From Companilactobacillus hulinensis (GTDB lineage Bacteria; Bacillota; Bacilli; Lactobacillales; Lactobacillaceae): DNA of 64,000 nt. Below are positions 7,664 to 17,740 of the stretch, piece after piece (the first letter of the stretch is position 1; each line of letters opens with the position of its first letter). A program made the translations under genes and the position numbers. The stretch spans positions 62,001 through 126,000 of the forward strand of contig NZ_RHOO01000001.1 of the NCBI RefSeq assembly GCF_003946555.1, written 5' to 3'. Below the pieces are notes generated by a model, which was not told the origin of the DNA, searched no databases, and saw nothing but the letters and a program-made list of their open reading frames with translations.

Positions 7664-8587
7664 ATGAATATAGGACAAATTACGAATCAGATTATCTTAA
7701 TGTTTTGCTTGATGCTAGTGGGAGTGCTGATAAATAAGTTCAAATTTATGCATGCTCAAACTTCTAACGATTTAACTAATATTTTGCTATATATAGTTTC
7801 ACCATGTTTGATTATCAATGCTTTTGAACAAAAGTATTCTGCTAGCAGAATTAATCAATTTATTTTGGTTGCTATTGGAATTGTAGTTTTTTATGTTATT
7901 GCAATTATTGTCTCCAAATTGATTTTTGGACGTTTGGAAAATGAAAATCTTAGACGGATAACTCAGTACGGAAGTGTGTACTCCAACGCTGGATTCATGG
8001 GAATTCCGTTAATAAGTGCCTTGTTTGGATCTAATGGAGTTTTCTTTGCGGTTGTTTCATTGGCTGGATTCAATATTTTTAGTTGGACTCATGGAGTTTC
8101 ATTATTCCGAGATAAGGATGAGAAAATTGATTTTAAAGAGATAATTTTGAATCCAAACATCATTGCAATCGTTGTTGGATTGTTGATGTTCGTGTTCTCA
8201 TTGAGACTGCCCGGAACTATTAATACTGTGGTCAAGTATGTTGGTTCGATCAATACACCATTGTCAATGATCGTTATAGGTAACAGCTTGGCAAATATTA
8301 AGTTTAGTCGTGATATGTTTGATAAAAATATTGGTTTGACATTAATTTTGAGGAATTTAATTTTGCCGATCATTATGGTATTTTTGCTTAAATACCTGGG
8401 TGTCACAGGGATTGCGTATTATACGACGATTATTATGACGGCATGTCCTGTTGCGGGAATTGTTGTGTTGTTCACACTACAGGCACATGGGGATGCTGGA
8501 CCGGCTATTTCTTTAATGAGTATTTCAACGATTTTAAGTTTGGTTACGATACCGTTGATTTTTGCAATTGGTGGTTTTGTTTTGTAA
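7664..8587 (+). CDS. AEC (auxin efflux carrier) family transporter
   Basis: Integral membrane carrier of 307 residues with about ten hydrophobic segments spread over its whole length. The split between two five-helix halves, the conserved motif PCLIINAFEQ in the first half and ACPVAGIVVLF in the second, mark the AEC family. Bacterial members such as MleP carry malate, malonate or other organic acids. The start is the ATG at 7664, with GAAAGGA upstream; an in-frame TTG at 7646 lies in the terminator T-run and is unlikely. No metabolic gene next to it indicates the substrate, so only the family is certain. Confidence 0.87.
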   Translation: MNIGQITNQIILMFCLMLVGVLINKFKFMHAQTSNDLTNILLYIVSPCLIINAFEQKYSASRINQFILVAIGIVVFYVIAIIVSKLIFGRLENENLRRITQYGSVYSNAGFMGIPLISALFGSNGVFFAVVSLAGFNIFSWTHGVSLFRDKDEKIDFKEIILNPNIIAIVVGLLMFVFSLRLPGTINTVVKYVGSINTPLSMIVIGNSLANIKFSRDMFDKNIGLTLILRNLILPIIMVFLLKYLGVTGIAYYTTIIMTACPVAGIVVLFTLQAHGDAGPAISLMSISTILSLVTIPLIFAIGGFVL

Positions 8588-8590
8588 TTT

Positions 8591-8850
8591 AGTTGGGAGT
8601 TCTGTTGTCGCTTGCGGTCGAAAAAAATTTGCCTGCCGTGTGGACCGGTGCGAGCCAAAGTGCGGTCTCTCACCTCGACTTGAAGCTTTGCTTTGCAAAT
8701 CTCCAAGCTCGTCCTGTGGCTTTCGCCACACTCACGGCTGGTAAACTTTTTTTCGACCTCCAGCTTGTGAACCATTTTGGTACTTATTTATGTAGTACTT
8801 GCAGATTTTGGCTGAAGTTGGTCCCACAGCAGACTTCGTCCTTCCCAACC
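8591..8850. repeat. Large folded intergenic element
   Basis: This fills most of the 328-bp gap between the AEC gene and the MucBP gene and is richer in G and C than its surroundings. Outer arms GTTGGGAG (8592-8599) and CTTCCCAAC (8841-8849) are complementary. An inner long stem joins GGTCGAAAAAAA (8616-8627) to TTTTTTTCGACC (8747-8758) and GCCGTG (8635-8640) to CACGGC (8733-8738). Inside are a TGTGGC-tttc-GCCACA hairpin and an imperfect stem around 8674-8711. Open frames across it lack ribosome sites, so it is more likely a mobile-repeat or RNA element than a gene. Confidence 0.6.
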
Positions 8851-8870
8851 GTAGGCGAAAACAACGACAA

Positions 8871-8907
8871 AAAGGCCTTGAAGAGAACACCTCTTCAAGG
8901 CCTTTTT
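8871..8907. terminator. Bidirectional terminator
   Basis: A 17-base stem with AAGGCCTTGAAGAG on the left and CTCTTCAAGGCCTT on the right has a five-base loop. An A-run precedes it and a T-run follows. It ends the leftward MucBP gene and any rightward transcript. Confidence 0.9.
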
Positions 8908-8915
8908 TAACACAA

Positions 8916-9941
8916 TTATAAATTCAAATACTTACTTTCAATGTAATATCCATCTTTTAACTCAGCCCAGACGCTATTGTTGTCTAGTTGAATCAAACGT
9001 GTAACGAATACTTCTTGACCACCGAAGTAACGGTGATTATCCATTGTACCGTATGGAGTTTCCCATGCAGTCACATTTTGATCAGAGTAATAAAGGATCT
9101 TAGCTGATCGATTAATGGGCATACTATCGATAATTTGATAAATGTAGCTAATGTTATTAGCGTTGGCACTTAACGGACTGTCGATTGCCTTTTTTTCCTC
9201 AGAATACTGTTTCAAAATGACAGAAGAAATATTTTCTGAGCTAGGAATCCAAGTACTGCCACCCAAGTTATACCAGATGGTGTTACTGTATGTTTCTTTA
9301 AGAGCTTTATATACACGCCAAGTGGAATCATGAGGCAATGGTAATTGAAGTGGATTTTTACTGCCTGGTTCCTCAAAAACGTCGACATTTTCATTAGTTC
9401 GTACAAATAGATCTTTTTTGATTTCATATTTTACGAATGGAATCGTATTATAGACGAATTCATATTCTTGAACTTGACTAGAAAATTGTCCTTTGGATTT
9501 CTTGGGATAATCGACCAAGAAACGTTCAGCTTCAGCTAAAGGCTTGGCTTGATAATCCTTATTTAATTCACCATAGATATATTGTGGATCAGAAATCAAT
9601 TCACCATTAGTATTACGATGATAAACAACAACAGGAGCAGCCATTTGTTTGAAGTAAATCAAGTAAATGCCGTCTGGATTCGGAATGAATGTTTGTTGAA
9701 AATTTTGAACAGATGAAAGGACATATCCTGGAATTGTTTTCCAGGGCATATCCAAATTATCGTTATAGTGACCTTGTAATGTAACAGGCTCGGCAAGTGG
9801 AGTCCCAACTGAGTCGATATAATTAATCGTAATTTCGACATCGTTGCGAGTTATTTTTTTAATTTTAGAAGAAACTAGGTTATTGTTCATATTTGTATCC
9901 CCATTTTTCGGGGAAGTGGATCTCTTGTTAATTTTCCCCAT
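8916..9941 (-). CDS. MucBP- and SLAP-like domain protein without signal peptide
   Basis: Protein of 341 residues built from domains normally found outside the cell. Residues about 33-98 and 99-165 look like two MucBP (mucin-binding) units: the first has ITINYIDSVG, an IPGY segment and a final IYFKQ strand. Residues about 175-240 and 275-341 resemble SLAP/SH3-like wall-binding units, with the pattern V-x-x-x-E-x-P-x-G and a W-x-x-x-K-x-G-x-Y-I end. The N-terminus (MGKINKRSTSPKNGDTN) is polar, with no hydrophobic segment, and a later start at residue 18 would not add one. Export by the Sec route is therefore not supported. The start has AAGGGG upstream. The function is unknown; adhesion is a guess. 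Confidence 0.72.
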   Translation of the reverse strand: MGKINKRSTSPKNGDTNMNNNLVSSKIKKITRNDVEITINYIDSVGTPLAEPVTLQGHYNDNLDMPWKTIPGYVLSSVQNFQQTFIPNPDGIYLIYFKQMAAPVVVYHRNTNGELISDPQYIYGELNKDYQAKPLAEAERFLVDYPKKSKGQFSSQVQEYEFVYNTIPFVKYEIKKDLFVRTNENVDVFEEPGSKNPLQLPLPHDSTWRVYKALKETYSNTIWYNLGGSTWIPSSENISSVILKQYSEEKKAIDSPLSANANNISYIYQIIDSMPINRSAKILYYSDQNVTAWETPYGTMDNHRYFGGQEVFVTRLIQLDNNSVWAELKDGYYIESKYLNL

Positions 9942-10127
9942 AATTTAACCCCTTCAATGTACTTTTAGATTAGTGTAATTCTATCATAATAAAGTAGGAT
10001 AATTATTGGATTGAAGCCTTGTGGGGGATAACTTAAATGAAATATAAAGAAGACTAAAGAAAATTTTAAGAAATAGAAATAATCGGAAAAAACAAGAAAT
10101 TATAAATATTTGTATTTTTTTTGTTAC

Positions 10128-11354
10128 TTAATTTGTGTCAACACTTCTGCCATTTACAATGTAGTTGTAAATTACAAAGGCAAACATTATTATGCCACTG
10201 ACTATCAGTAACCAATTAGGCTTGTATGCAAAGGTAGTCGCAATGATTGTACCAATTGGCATAGCTACTTGCGATGCTCCGAACATGAATGAGAACACCC
10301 GCCCTTGAATCTTTTCAGGTACTGACGACTGCATGTATGTACTCATTGGTATTTCCATAGATACGAGCGAGAATCCCATTAAGATTGAGAATGTATAGAT
10401 CAGTAGAAGACTTGATAGCTTGGGAAGAATGGATGTTGATATTATTCCAAAGAATAGTAATGAAGCTGAAACACTCAGCATAGCAAGCATACTAGCCTTT
10501 ATCGGATCTTTTATTCGTGTAACCACTGAAAGACTTAGACCAGCGAGAATTGAACCAATTCCGACCATTGTTTGTTGTAGTCCGTATTGTTCGTTAGTAA
10601 ATTTCAAAATATGAAGCATCATAAATGGTAGTGCGATATTTGAAATGGCTAGAAATATGTTGACTCCAACTGACATTGAGATTGCATATAACAACTTTCG
10701 TTCTTTTTTGATTGTGCTAAATATTTTGAAGTCATGATTGAAAACCTGGGTGCTTTTGCCATCGGTAAGGACCGTGACAGCGTTGAAGTCTATTTGTAGC
10801 ATTAAAGTTAGTGAGAGCACGATAGTGACTATTCTTATTGAGATCATATTATCCATTCCAATAAGGGAGTACAGTGCAGCTCCAAGTGCAGGTGAAAATA
10901 TTTGAGCACATGAAGAGGCAAGTCTTTGCAGAGAGTTCAGCTGCTGCAGATGATCATCTGGAACCAAGTGTACAACGGATGCTTGATAGGCTGATTGCTC
11001 AACTAAGTTTAAAATGTTAATGAGTATTAATACTATTAATGTGATTAGGAATTTTGTAGAAATATTTATATTCAATCTTAATAGTACAAAGTAAAATAAT
11101 GTGACGAAGAATTCCGCAATGTATGCATATTTGAGGATTGTCTTATGTTTATACTTATCAACTAGCTCACCGACTTTATTGGACAGAAAAAAGGCTATTA
11201 GTGGAGATATGATTTGAGTTCCGGCAAACCAAAGCGGGGATGATGATTCTCTCAAAACGTATAGGTCGATTGCAAATGAGAACATTCCATTTCCAAATCC
11301 AGATATGAAATCCGCAGAGGAAGCTAAGTAAATTTGTTTTTTGAATTTATTCAT
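10128..11354 (-). CDS. MFS transporter, drug:H+ antiporter-like
   Basis: Major facilitator superfamily membrane protein of 408 residues with twelve predicted membrane segments. It starts FKKQIYLASSADFISGFGNGMF and has the loop KVGELVDKYKHKTILK between helices 2 and 3, which is the A-motif region of the DHA3 (macrolide-efflux-like) group. It therefore probably exports a toxic compound using the proton gradient, although many members have no known substrate. It stands alone, reading leftward. No regulator lies next to it. About 190 bp on its downstream side and 214 bp on its upstream side are AT-rich with no other gene. Confidence 0.85.
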   Translation of the reverse strand: MNKFKKQIYLASSADFISGFGNGMFSFAIDLYVLRESSSPLWFAGTQIISPLIAFFLSNKVGELVDKYKHKTILKYAYIAEFFVTLFYFVLLRLNINISTKFLITLIVLILINILNLVEQSAYQASVVHLVPDDHLQQLNSLQRLASSCAQIFSPALGAALYSLIGMDNMISIRIVTIVLSLTLMLQIDFNAVTVLTDGKSTQVFNHDFKIFSTIKKERKLLYAISMSVGVNIFLAISNIALPFMMLHILKFTNEQYGLQQTMVGIGSILAGLSLSVVTRIKDPIKASMLAMLSVSASLLFFGIISTSILPKLSSLLLIYTFSILMGFSLVSMEIPMSTYMQSSVPEKIQGRVFSFMFGASQVAMPIGTIIATTFAYKPNWLLIVSGIIMFAFVIYNYIVNGRSVDTN

Positions 11355-11525
11355 AGATTATCGTTCCAATCATTACATCAAAATGTTTATTTTTAATACT
11401 AATCCAATTTAATTAGAATATCAATAATATTAATTTGCAGAGGAACAGGGATTTGCAGAGTACCTAGAACCTTAAATCAATATAAATGAATTGAAAATTA
11501 GAGAATGTCTAATTTTAGGAATAAA

Positions 11526-11561
11526 AAAGGATTCGAGAAATTAATCTCGAATCCTTTTTTT
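11526..11561. terminator. Strong bidirectional terminator downstream of clpE
   Basis: AAAGGATTCGAGA (11526-11538) pairs perfectly with TCTCGAATCCTTT (11545-11557) over a six-base loop. An A-run and a T-run lie on the two sides. Confidence 0.92.
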
Positions 11562-11568
11562 AGTTAAT

Positions 11569-13809
11569 CTATTTATTTGAACTTTCTGAAGTTTCACTAG
11601 TTTCAGTTGCTTCAGGGGCATTATATTTACCAATGGTAATTTCACCCTTAACAATCTTAGCTTCAAGTTCCTTTTCCTTAGGATTATCCAAGAAGTAGTC
11701 GGCAACCTTATCTTCAATCTGTTCCTCGATGACTCTTCTCAATGGACGAGCACCCATCTTAGGATTGAATCCAAGATCAACTAACTTCTCCTTAGCATCC
11801 TTAGTAACGTGGATACTCAAGTTTTGATCAGCAATCATTGCATTGGTATCATCTAACATTAAGTCAACGATCTTCATCAAGTTAGCCTTAGTTAATGAAT
11901 TGAATTCGACAATGCCGTCAAATCTATTCAAGAACTCTGGTTTGAAGAATTCTGACAAACTATTGATGATTGAATGTGTTTTACCTGAAGCTTCAGCACC
12001 GAATCCAACGTTTGCTTCTTGCAAGCCTTGTCCAGCGTTTGAAGTCATGATAATGATAGTATCCTTGAAGCTTACTGTACGTCCTTGAGAGTCAGTCAAA
12101 CGACCATCATCAAGAATTTGTAGGAACATATGCATTACATCGGGGTGAGCCTTCTCGATTTCATCCAATAGGATCAAGCTGTATGGATTACGACGAACTT
12201 GTTCAGTTAATTGACCAGCTTCTTCGTAACCAACATACCCTGGAGGTGAACCGATGAGCTTAGACACACTATGCTTCTCCATGTACTCAGACATGTCGAA
12301 ACGAATCATTGAATCCTCAGTACCGAACAACTCACGTGCTAATTGCTTAGCAAGCTCAGTCTTACCAACACCAGTAGGTCCTACAAATAGGAAACTACCA
12401 ATTGGGCGTCCAGACTTATTGAATCCAACTCTGTTACGACGAATTGCTTTAGATACTTGACTAACAGCTTCGTCTTGTCCAATAATGTGGCTCTTTAAGT
12501 CAGAATCCAAGTTCTTCAATTGTGATTGCTCATTAGATTGAAGTTCCCCGACAGGGATGTTTGTCTTCTCTTCAACAATATTTTGAATAGCTTTTTCAGT
12601 AACGATACTTTTATCAGCAGGTTCTTCATTAGCACTATTCTTCATATCTTGGAACTTAGTTACTTGATCACGATAGTAAGCAGCTTTTTCATAATCTTCA
12701 TTACGTAGGGCAGCTTGCTTCTGTACTTCAGCATCAGATATCTTGTTGTCTAAGTCAGCCATATCAACATGATTGATTTGCAAGTTCTTCTTAGAACCAG
12801 CCTCATCGATCAAGTCAATAGCCTTATCAGGCAAGAATCTATCTTGGATGTAACGTGCTGATAATTCTGCAGCAGCTTTAATAGCTTCATTAGAGTACTT
12901 AACGTGATGGTAATCTTCGTACTTAGGTTGGAGACCTTTAAGAATTTGAACAGTTTCTTCGACAGTAGGTTCATCAACTTGAACAGGTTGTAAACGACGT
13001 TCAAGAGCTGAATCCTTTTCGATAGTTCTGTATTCATTCAAAGTTGTAGCACCAACTAGTTGTAGATCGCCACGGGCTAGGGCAGGCTTCAAGACGTTAC
13101 CAGCGTCCATACCACCTTCAGCGTTACCAGCTCCAACAATTTCATGGATCTCATCAATAAATAGGATGATTTCCTTACTCTTTTGTAATTCTTGAATCAA
13201 TTGTTGCATACGTTGTTCGAATTGACCACGGACACCAGTTCCTTGAACCAATGAGACGACGTCTAGACGAACGACACGTTTATTTTGTAATTTTTCTGGG
13301 ACATCTCCGTCAGCAATCTTTTGAGCAAGACCTTCGACAACGGCTGTTTTACCAACACCAGCCTCACCGATTAGAACGGGGTTGTTCTTTGTTCTTCTAT
13401 TTAATATTTCGATTACACGGTTAATTTCTTTATCACGACCGATAACAGGGTCGATTTGGCCTTTTTTAGCCAATTCTGTTAAATCAACACCATATTGATC
13501 TAGCACACCATTACCATGACTGCGTCCACGGTTATTATTTCCGTTTCCACCGCCAGTTTGGGTTTGTGGACCTTGTTGTTGTTCAAAACCATTAGCGGAT
13601 TGACCTCCGCCGTTGTTTAAGGCATTGAACAAGTCTTCAAAACTTGAAAAGCCGTATGGATTTTCTGCCATATTATTCATACCTTCGTTAGCTTGATTTC
13701 TTAGTTGTTGATAGCAATTCTGACAGAGGTTTATTTCTGTACGTTGACCATTAACACTTGTATACAAATGAATTGTAGCTTCATTCTTGTGACAATTTTG
13801 ACAAAGCAC
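11569..13809 (-). CDS. clpE: ATP-dependent Clp protease ATPase subunit ClpE
   Basis: Hsp100-type unfoldase that hands proteins to ClpP or refolds aggregates under stress. The product has 746 residues. The N-terminal zinc finger has two C-x-x-C pairs (CQNCHKN and CQNCYQQ), the mark of ClpE. Two AAA modules follow, with Walker A motifs GEAGVGKT and GPTGVGKT and Walker B motifs ILFIDEIHE and LILLDEIEK, and a UVR-like segment ([11 protein letters not shown]) lies between them. I choose the GTG at 13809 because GGTGGGG lies five bases upstream and the protein then begins at the zinc finger; an upstream ATG at 13878 falls in the operator. A CIRCE operator overlaps the promoter, so HrcA control is likely. 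Confidence 0.96.
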   Translation of the reverse strand: MLCQNCHKNEATIHLYTSVNGQRTEINLCQNCYQQLRNQANEGMNNMAENPYGFSSFEDLFNALNNGGGQSANGFEQQQGPQTQTGGGNGNNNRGRSHGNGVLDQYGVDLTELAKKGQIDPVIGRDKEINRVIEILNRRTKNNPVLIGEAGVGKTAVVEGLAQKIADGDVPEKLQNKRVVRLDVVSLVQGTGVRGQFEQRMQQLIQELQKSKEIILFIDEIHEIVGAGNAEGGMDAGNVLKPALARGDLQLVGATTLNEYRTIEKDSALERRLQPVQVDEPTVEETVQILKGLQPKYEDYHHVKYSNEAIKAAAELSARYIQDRFLPDKAIDLIDEAGSKKNLQINHVDMADLDNKISDAEVQKQAALRNEDYEKAAYYRDQVTKFQDMKNSANEEPADKSIVTEKAIQNIVEEKTNIPVGELQSNEQSQLKNLDSDLKSHIIGQDEAVSQVSKAIRRNRVGFNKSGRPIGSFLFVGPTGVGKTELAKQLARELFGTEDSMIRFDMSEYMEKHSVSKLIGSPPGYVGYEEAGQLTEQVRRNPYSLILLDEIEKAHPDVMHMFLQILDDGRLTDSQGRTVSFKDTIIIMTSNAGQGLQEANVGFGAEASGKTHSIINSLSEFFKPEFLNRFDGIVEFNSLTKANLMKIVDLMLDDTNAMIADQNLSIHVTKDAKEKLVDLGFNPKMGARPLRRVIEEQIEDKVADYFLDNPKEKELEAKIVKGEITIGKYNAPEATETSETSESSNK

Positions 13810-13848
13810 TTGCACCCCACCTTTCTGTCTCATATACAATACAACGGT

Positions 13849-13885
13849 AGTATATAACTTAGCACTCGGGTATTGCAAGTGCTAA
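13849..13885 (-). promoter_or_regulatory. clpE promoter with CIRCE (HrcA) operator
   Basis: TTAGCACTC-N9-AAGTGCTAA at 13859-13885 matches the CIRCE consensus at 17 of 18 arm positions. On the minus strand it covers the -35 TTGCAA (13873-13878) and lies just before the -10 TATACT (13849-13854), which are 18 bases apart. HrcA bound here would block clpE transcription. Confidence 0.88.
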
Positions 13886-13934
13886 GTCTTGAAAATTTGT
13901 AGAAAATTATCATTATTTTTTTGTCACAAAATTG

Positions 13935-13965
13935 AACGCTTACAAAACACTTGCATGTAAGCGTT
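13935..13965. promoter_or_regulatory. Inverted pair of cre-like sites upstream of ptsH
   Basis: AACGCTTACA (13935-13944) and TGTAAGCGTT (13956-13965) are perfect inverted copies with an 11-base spacer. Each contains the TGTAANCGTT core of a catabolite-responsive element for CcpA. They lie about 65 bases before a -10-like TATAAT at 14030-14035 in front of ptsHI. CcpA control of ptsHI is known in some lactic acid bacteria; here it is an inference. Confidence 0.5.
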
Positions 13966-14103
13966 GCATGGCTTATTATAACAAGGGTTTATCAAAGGTT
14001 TTTTTACAAAAGTCTTGTGAAAGAATCTATATAATGGTAAATTAATTAGTGAATATTTGTAGATTTACTACAAGAATTTTAAAAATATGGTGAGGTATTT
14101 ATT

Positions 14104-14370
14104 ATGGAAAAGAAAGATTTTCACATTATTGCAGAAACAGGAATCCACGCACGTCCAGCTACAATGTTAGTACAAGCTGCTAGCAAGTTTACTTCAGATA
14201 TCAACATTGAATTCAATGGTAAATCAGTAAACCTTAAATCAATCATGGGTGTTATGTCACTTGGTGTTGGCCAAGGTGCTGATGTTACAATTACTGCTGA
14301 CGGCGACGATGCTGCTGATGCAATTGCTGCTATTACAGATACAATGACAAAGGAAGGACTTGCTGAATAA
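14104..14370 (+). CDS. ptsH: Phosphocarrier protein HPr
   Basis: Small cytosolic PTS protein of 88 residues that carries phosphate from enzyme I to all EIIA proteins. The catalytic His15 is in GIHARPAT. The regulatory Ser46, target of HPr kinase and basis of the CcpA corepressor form, is in [16 protein letters not shown] upstream supports the start. It overlaps ptsI by one base (TAATG), so the two are translationally coupled in one operon. The region upstream has an inverted pair of cre-like sites and is shared with divergent clpE. Confidence 0.98.
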   Translation: MEKKDFHIIAETGIHARPATMLVQAASKFTSDINIEFNGKSVNLKSIMGVMSLGVGQGADVTITADGDDAADAIAAITDTMTKEGLAE

Positions 14371-16094
14371 TGGTTAAAACTATCAAAGGGATTGCAGCTA
14401 GTGATGGTATCGCAACTGCTGAAGCATACCTTTTAGTTCAACCAGATTTGTCTTTCGATAAAAAGAGCATTTCTGACACTGACGCTGAAGTTAGTCGTTT
14501 AAAGGATGCAATCGCTACATCAGATTCAGAACTTACAAAAATTAGAGACGTTGCCAAAGAGTCTTTAGGTGAAGAAGAAGCACAAGTTTTTGATGCACAT
14601 AAGATGATTTTGGCCGACCCTGAATTTACAGGTGCCGTTGAACAAGAGGTAAAAGATAAGTCAGTTAATGCTGAACAAGCACTTGATGATGTATCAAAGA
14701 ACTTCATCCAAATTTTTGAAGCTATGACTGATAATCCATACATGCAAGAACGTGCTGCCGATGTACGCGATGTTACAAAACGTGTTATGGCACACCTTCT
14801 TGGTGTTGAACTACCAAATCCTTCACTTATCGATCATGAAGTAATTATCGTTGCTCACGATTTGACACCTAGTGATACTGCTCAATTAAATAAGAAGTAT
14901 GTTAAGGGATTTGTTACTGATATCGGTGGACGTACTGCTCACTCAGCTATTATGGCTCGTTCTTTGGAACTACCAGCTGTTGTTGGTACTAACACAATCA
15001 CAGGCGACGTTAAAGAAGGCCAAACTGTTATCCTTGATGGATTAAACGGTGCAGCTATCGTAGACCCAACTGATGATGATATCAAGAAATATGCTAAGTT
15101 AGCTAAAGACTTTGCTGCTCAAAAGGCAGAATGGGAAAAATTGAAGAATGAAGCCACAGTTACTGCTGATGGCAAGCATTTTGATATTGCTGCTAACATT
15201 GGTACTCCCGATGATCTTCAAGGTGTTATTGATAATGGCGCCGAAGGTGTTGGACTTTACCGTACAGAATTCTTATACATGCAATCTGAGGAACTTCCTA
15301 CAGAAGATGCCCAATTTGATGCATATAAGAAAGTTCTCGAAGGTATGAAAGGCAAGCCAGTTGTTGTTCGTACAATGGATATTGGTGGTGACAAACACTT
15401 GTCATATCTACCACTTCCAGAAGAAATGAACCCATTCTTAGGTTACCGTGCTATCCGTATCAGTTTGGATAGACAAGAAATCTTCAGAACACAATTAAGA
15501 GCCTTGCTCCGTGCATCTGCATTCGGTCAATTACGTATCATGTTCCCTATGATCGGTACTTTGAACGAATTCAGATCAGCCAAGAAGATTTTTGAAGAAG
15601 AAAAAGCTAAGTTAGTTGAAAAGGGTGTAGAAGTTTCTGACAACATTCAATTAGGAATGATGATGGAAGTTCCTGCTGCAGCTATTCTAGCTGACCAATT
15701 CGCTAAAGAAGTTGACTTCTTCAGTATCGGTACTAACGACTTGATTCAATATACAATGGCTGCTGATCGAGGTAATGAACATGTTTCTTACCTATATCAA
15801 CCATACAACCCTTCAATCTTGAGACTAGTTAAGCACGTTATTGACTCAGCTCATGCAGAAGGCAAGTGGGCTGGTATGTGTGGTGAAGCTGCTGGTGATA
15901 ACATCATGGTTCCATTGCTACTTGGCATGGGTCTTGATGAATACTCAATGAGTGCTACATCTGTACTTCGTGTAAGAAGTTTGATGAAGAAGTTGAGCAC
16001 AGCTGATCTTAAAGAATTAGCTGATCGTGCAGTTAACGAATCAATTACAAATGAAGATAATCAAAAACTTGTTGAATCATATATCAACAAATAA
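14370..16094 (+). CDS. ptsI: PTS enzyme I (phosphoenolpyruvate-protein phosphotransferase)
   Basis: Takes phosphate from phosphoenolpyruvate and transfers it to HPr, the first step of all PTS sugar uptake. The 574-residue length is normal. The HPr-binding and swivel region comes first, with the phosphorylated His191 in [11 protein letters not shown]. The C-terminal PEP-binding barrel shows [16 protein letters not shown], the catalytic-cysteine loop GMCGEAAGD and the signature [20 protein letters not shown]. It shares one base with ptsH. The stop codon is intact. An IS1182-type element begins only about five bases after it, so the original terminator has been displaced or lost. Confidence 0.98.
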   Translation: MVKTIKGIAASDGIATAEAYLLVQPDLSFDKKSISDTDAEVSRLKDAIATSDSELTKIRDVAKESLGEEEAQVFDAHKMILADPEFTGAVEQEVKDKSVNAEQALDDVSKNFIQIFEAMTDNPYMQERAADVRDVTKRVMAHLLGVELPNPSLIDHEVIIVAHDLTPSDTAQLNKKYVKGFVTDIGGRTAHSAIMARSLELPAVVGTNTITGDVKEGQTVILDGLNGAAIVDPTDDDIKKYAKLAKDFAAQKAEWEKLKNEATVTADGKHFDIAANIGTPDDLQGVIDNGAEGVGLYRTEFLYMQSEELPTEDAQFDAYKKVLEGMKGKPVVVRTMDIGGDKHLSYLPLPEEMNPFLGYRAIRISLDRQEIFRTQLRALLRASAFGQLRIMFPMIGTLNEFRSAKKIFEEEKAKLVEKGVEVSDNIQLGMMMEVPAAAILADQFAKEVDFFSIGTNDLIQYTMAADRGNEHVSYLYQPYNPSILRLVKHVIDSAHAEGKWAGMCGEAAGDNIMVPLLLGMGLDEYSMSATSVLRVRSLMKKLSTADLKELADRAVNESITNEDNQKLVESYINK

Positions 16095-17740
16095 CAACTA
16101 AAAGAGGCTGTGACATAAGTGGTCTCTAAAAAATGAAATATGGACAAAAACCGCTTTTGGTTTTTGCCCATATTTTTTGTTTTGTCTTTATTCCTTACCA
16201 TTGATACTAATTTTAAGATGTTCAATGCCATTACTACGATACCTGCTTCTTTTTTAACCTTTTCAAGCCCTCTGACTGAGAACCTGTTGAAATGCAAAGA
16301 AGCCTTCATCTTACCAAAAACTGGCTCTACGTCTGTCTTTCTTTGTCCGTAGATTTGACCTGTTTCTGGAGCTGAAAGTAATTCTCTCTGTTTTGCTTTG
16401 TGATATTCCCATGTCGGATTGACCATGATTGTTCTGATATTTCCCTTTGGGGTTAGTGACTCAGGAATTACTTGTTGGTCGGTCGTGTATTTTTCCGCTT
16501 GATATACTTTGAAATATCTTTGGAATCCGTATTTATCGGTTCTTGTGGTATATCTTATAAAATCAAATCGTATGTTCTTTGGATCAAGATAATAGTCATC
16601 CTGTTCATGGTAGTCCCAGTTCATTACCTTTTTGTCATCACTCTTCCACTTACGACTGTTCTCTTTGAGCATAGTTCCGTATGGTGCAATCAGTCTTTGG
16701 TTATCTAACTTATCTTCACAATAAGTATAATTTCTTTCTGAACCGTAACCAGCATCCGCTACAATTGTTTGTCCCAATGTTCCTCTTATATTCAAGTGTT
16801 CAATGAATGGTATAAGCGTTCTTGTATCTGTAGGATTTTGAAACAACTGATATCCCGTAATGAATTGATTGCTTGTAGCCAGTTGCCAGTTATAGGCTGG
16901 TTTTAATTGACCGTTTTGCATCGGATCTTCTTTGACACGCATGAAAGTGGCATCAGTATCGGTCTTTGAGAAACTGTTTCTTTCCCCAAATGTTTCACTT
17001 TGAATTTGATGCTCAATCATCTTATCGCGACGCTCACTGATTTTTCTTTTCTTTGATTTTAAACTGCGTCGTTCCTGTTTATCAGGATTAGGGGATAATT
17101 TTGGATTATCCTCAATACGTTCATTTAATAGGGTTAATCTGTCCTCAAGCATTGAAATAACTACATTTAAAGATTCTGGAGTTATATCTGAACCATCGGG
17201 TACTTTATCAATCAATTTAGCTTCGTGAAGTTCGCCTAATAATGAGACTAGTTGTTCTCGGTTCATTTGATCATATTGGATTGTTTTCTTCTTCCAAACA
17301 AAAGAGTATTTATTGGCATCAGCCACTATCTTCGTGCCATCAATAAAGGAAACCTCGTCGATCAATCCTTGTTTCTTGAGGAAAACGGTAAGATTAATAA
17401 GTCCTTGATCTATCAATGAGAACAATTCTTCAGAGATACGGAATCTACAAATAGTCCGGTAGGATGGTACTTGACCAGATGTAAGCCAACCTGCAGGTTT
17501 ATTTTCTTCTGCGAATAATTGAATTTGTCGGCTACTAAAGATTCCACGTGTATAGGCAAATAAGACCAGTTTCAACATTGCACTGAGGTCATATTCACGT
17601 GGTCTTCCGAATACATATGAATTATCGAGTTCAAGCTGCTCAACTAAAGCATTAATATATCTTGCTGGATGATTTTCTTGAGGCTCATAATCGAGTTGTA
17701 CACTTAAGGTCATCTGATTCATGTTATAATAGTTTTGCAT
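16061..17740 (-). CDS. IS1182-family DDE transposase
   Basis: Transposase of 559 residues. The N-terminal DUF772-type domain includes [22 protein letters not shown]-like features and [12 protein letters not shown]-type residues are seen at [28 protein letters not shown] and [12 protein letters not shown]. The start is the ATG at 17740 with AAAGGAAATAAC upstream; a more distal start at 17818 lies in the leader. The frame has no stop inside the element. It runs through the left inverted repeat and ends at a TGA at 16061, antisense within the 3' end of ptsI, so about 15 C-terminal residues come from host DNA. The catalytic core looks intact, and the element may still be active. Confidence 0.93.
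   Translation of the reverse strand: MQNYYNMNQMTLSVQLDYEPQENHPARYINALVEQLELDNSYVFGRPREYDLSAMLKLVLFAYTRGIFSSRQIQLFAEENKPAGWLTSGQVPSYRTICRFRISEELFSLIDQGLINLTVFLKKQGLIDEVSFIDGTKIVADANKYSFVWKKKTIQYDQMNREQLVSLLGELHEAKLIDKVPDGSDITPESLNVVISMLEDRLTLLNERIEDNPKLSPNPDKQERRSLKSKKRKISERRDKMIEHQIQSETFGERNSFSKTDTDATFMRVKEDPMQNGQLKPAYNWQLATSNQFITGYQLFQNPTDTRTLIPFIEHLNIRGTLGQTIVADAGYGSERNYTYCEDKLDNQRLIAPYGTMLKENSRKWKSDDKKVMNWDYHEQDDYYLDPKNIRFDFIRYTTRTDKYGFQRYFKVYQAEKYTTDQQVIPESLTPKGNIRTIMVNPTWEYHKAKQRELLSAPETGQIYGQRKTDVEPVFGKMKASLHFNRFSVRGLEKVKKEAGIVVMALNILKLVSMVRNKDKTKNMGKNQKRFLSIFHFLETTYVTASFSCYLLIYDSTSF

Noticed and set aside
8419-8910. Several open frames on both strands across the 8.6-kb folded element
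   Set aside because: They overlap each other and the AEC gene, lack ribosome sites, follow the palindromic structure and show no protein-family features.
13810-13878. Upstream ATG start for ClpE at 13878
   Set aside because: It would place coding sequence over the promoter and CIRCE operator and add residues before the zinc finger; the GTG at 13809 has a proper ribosome site.
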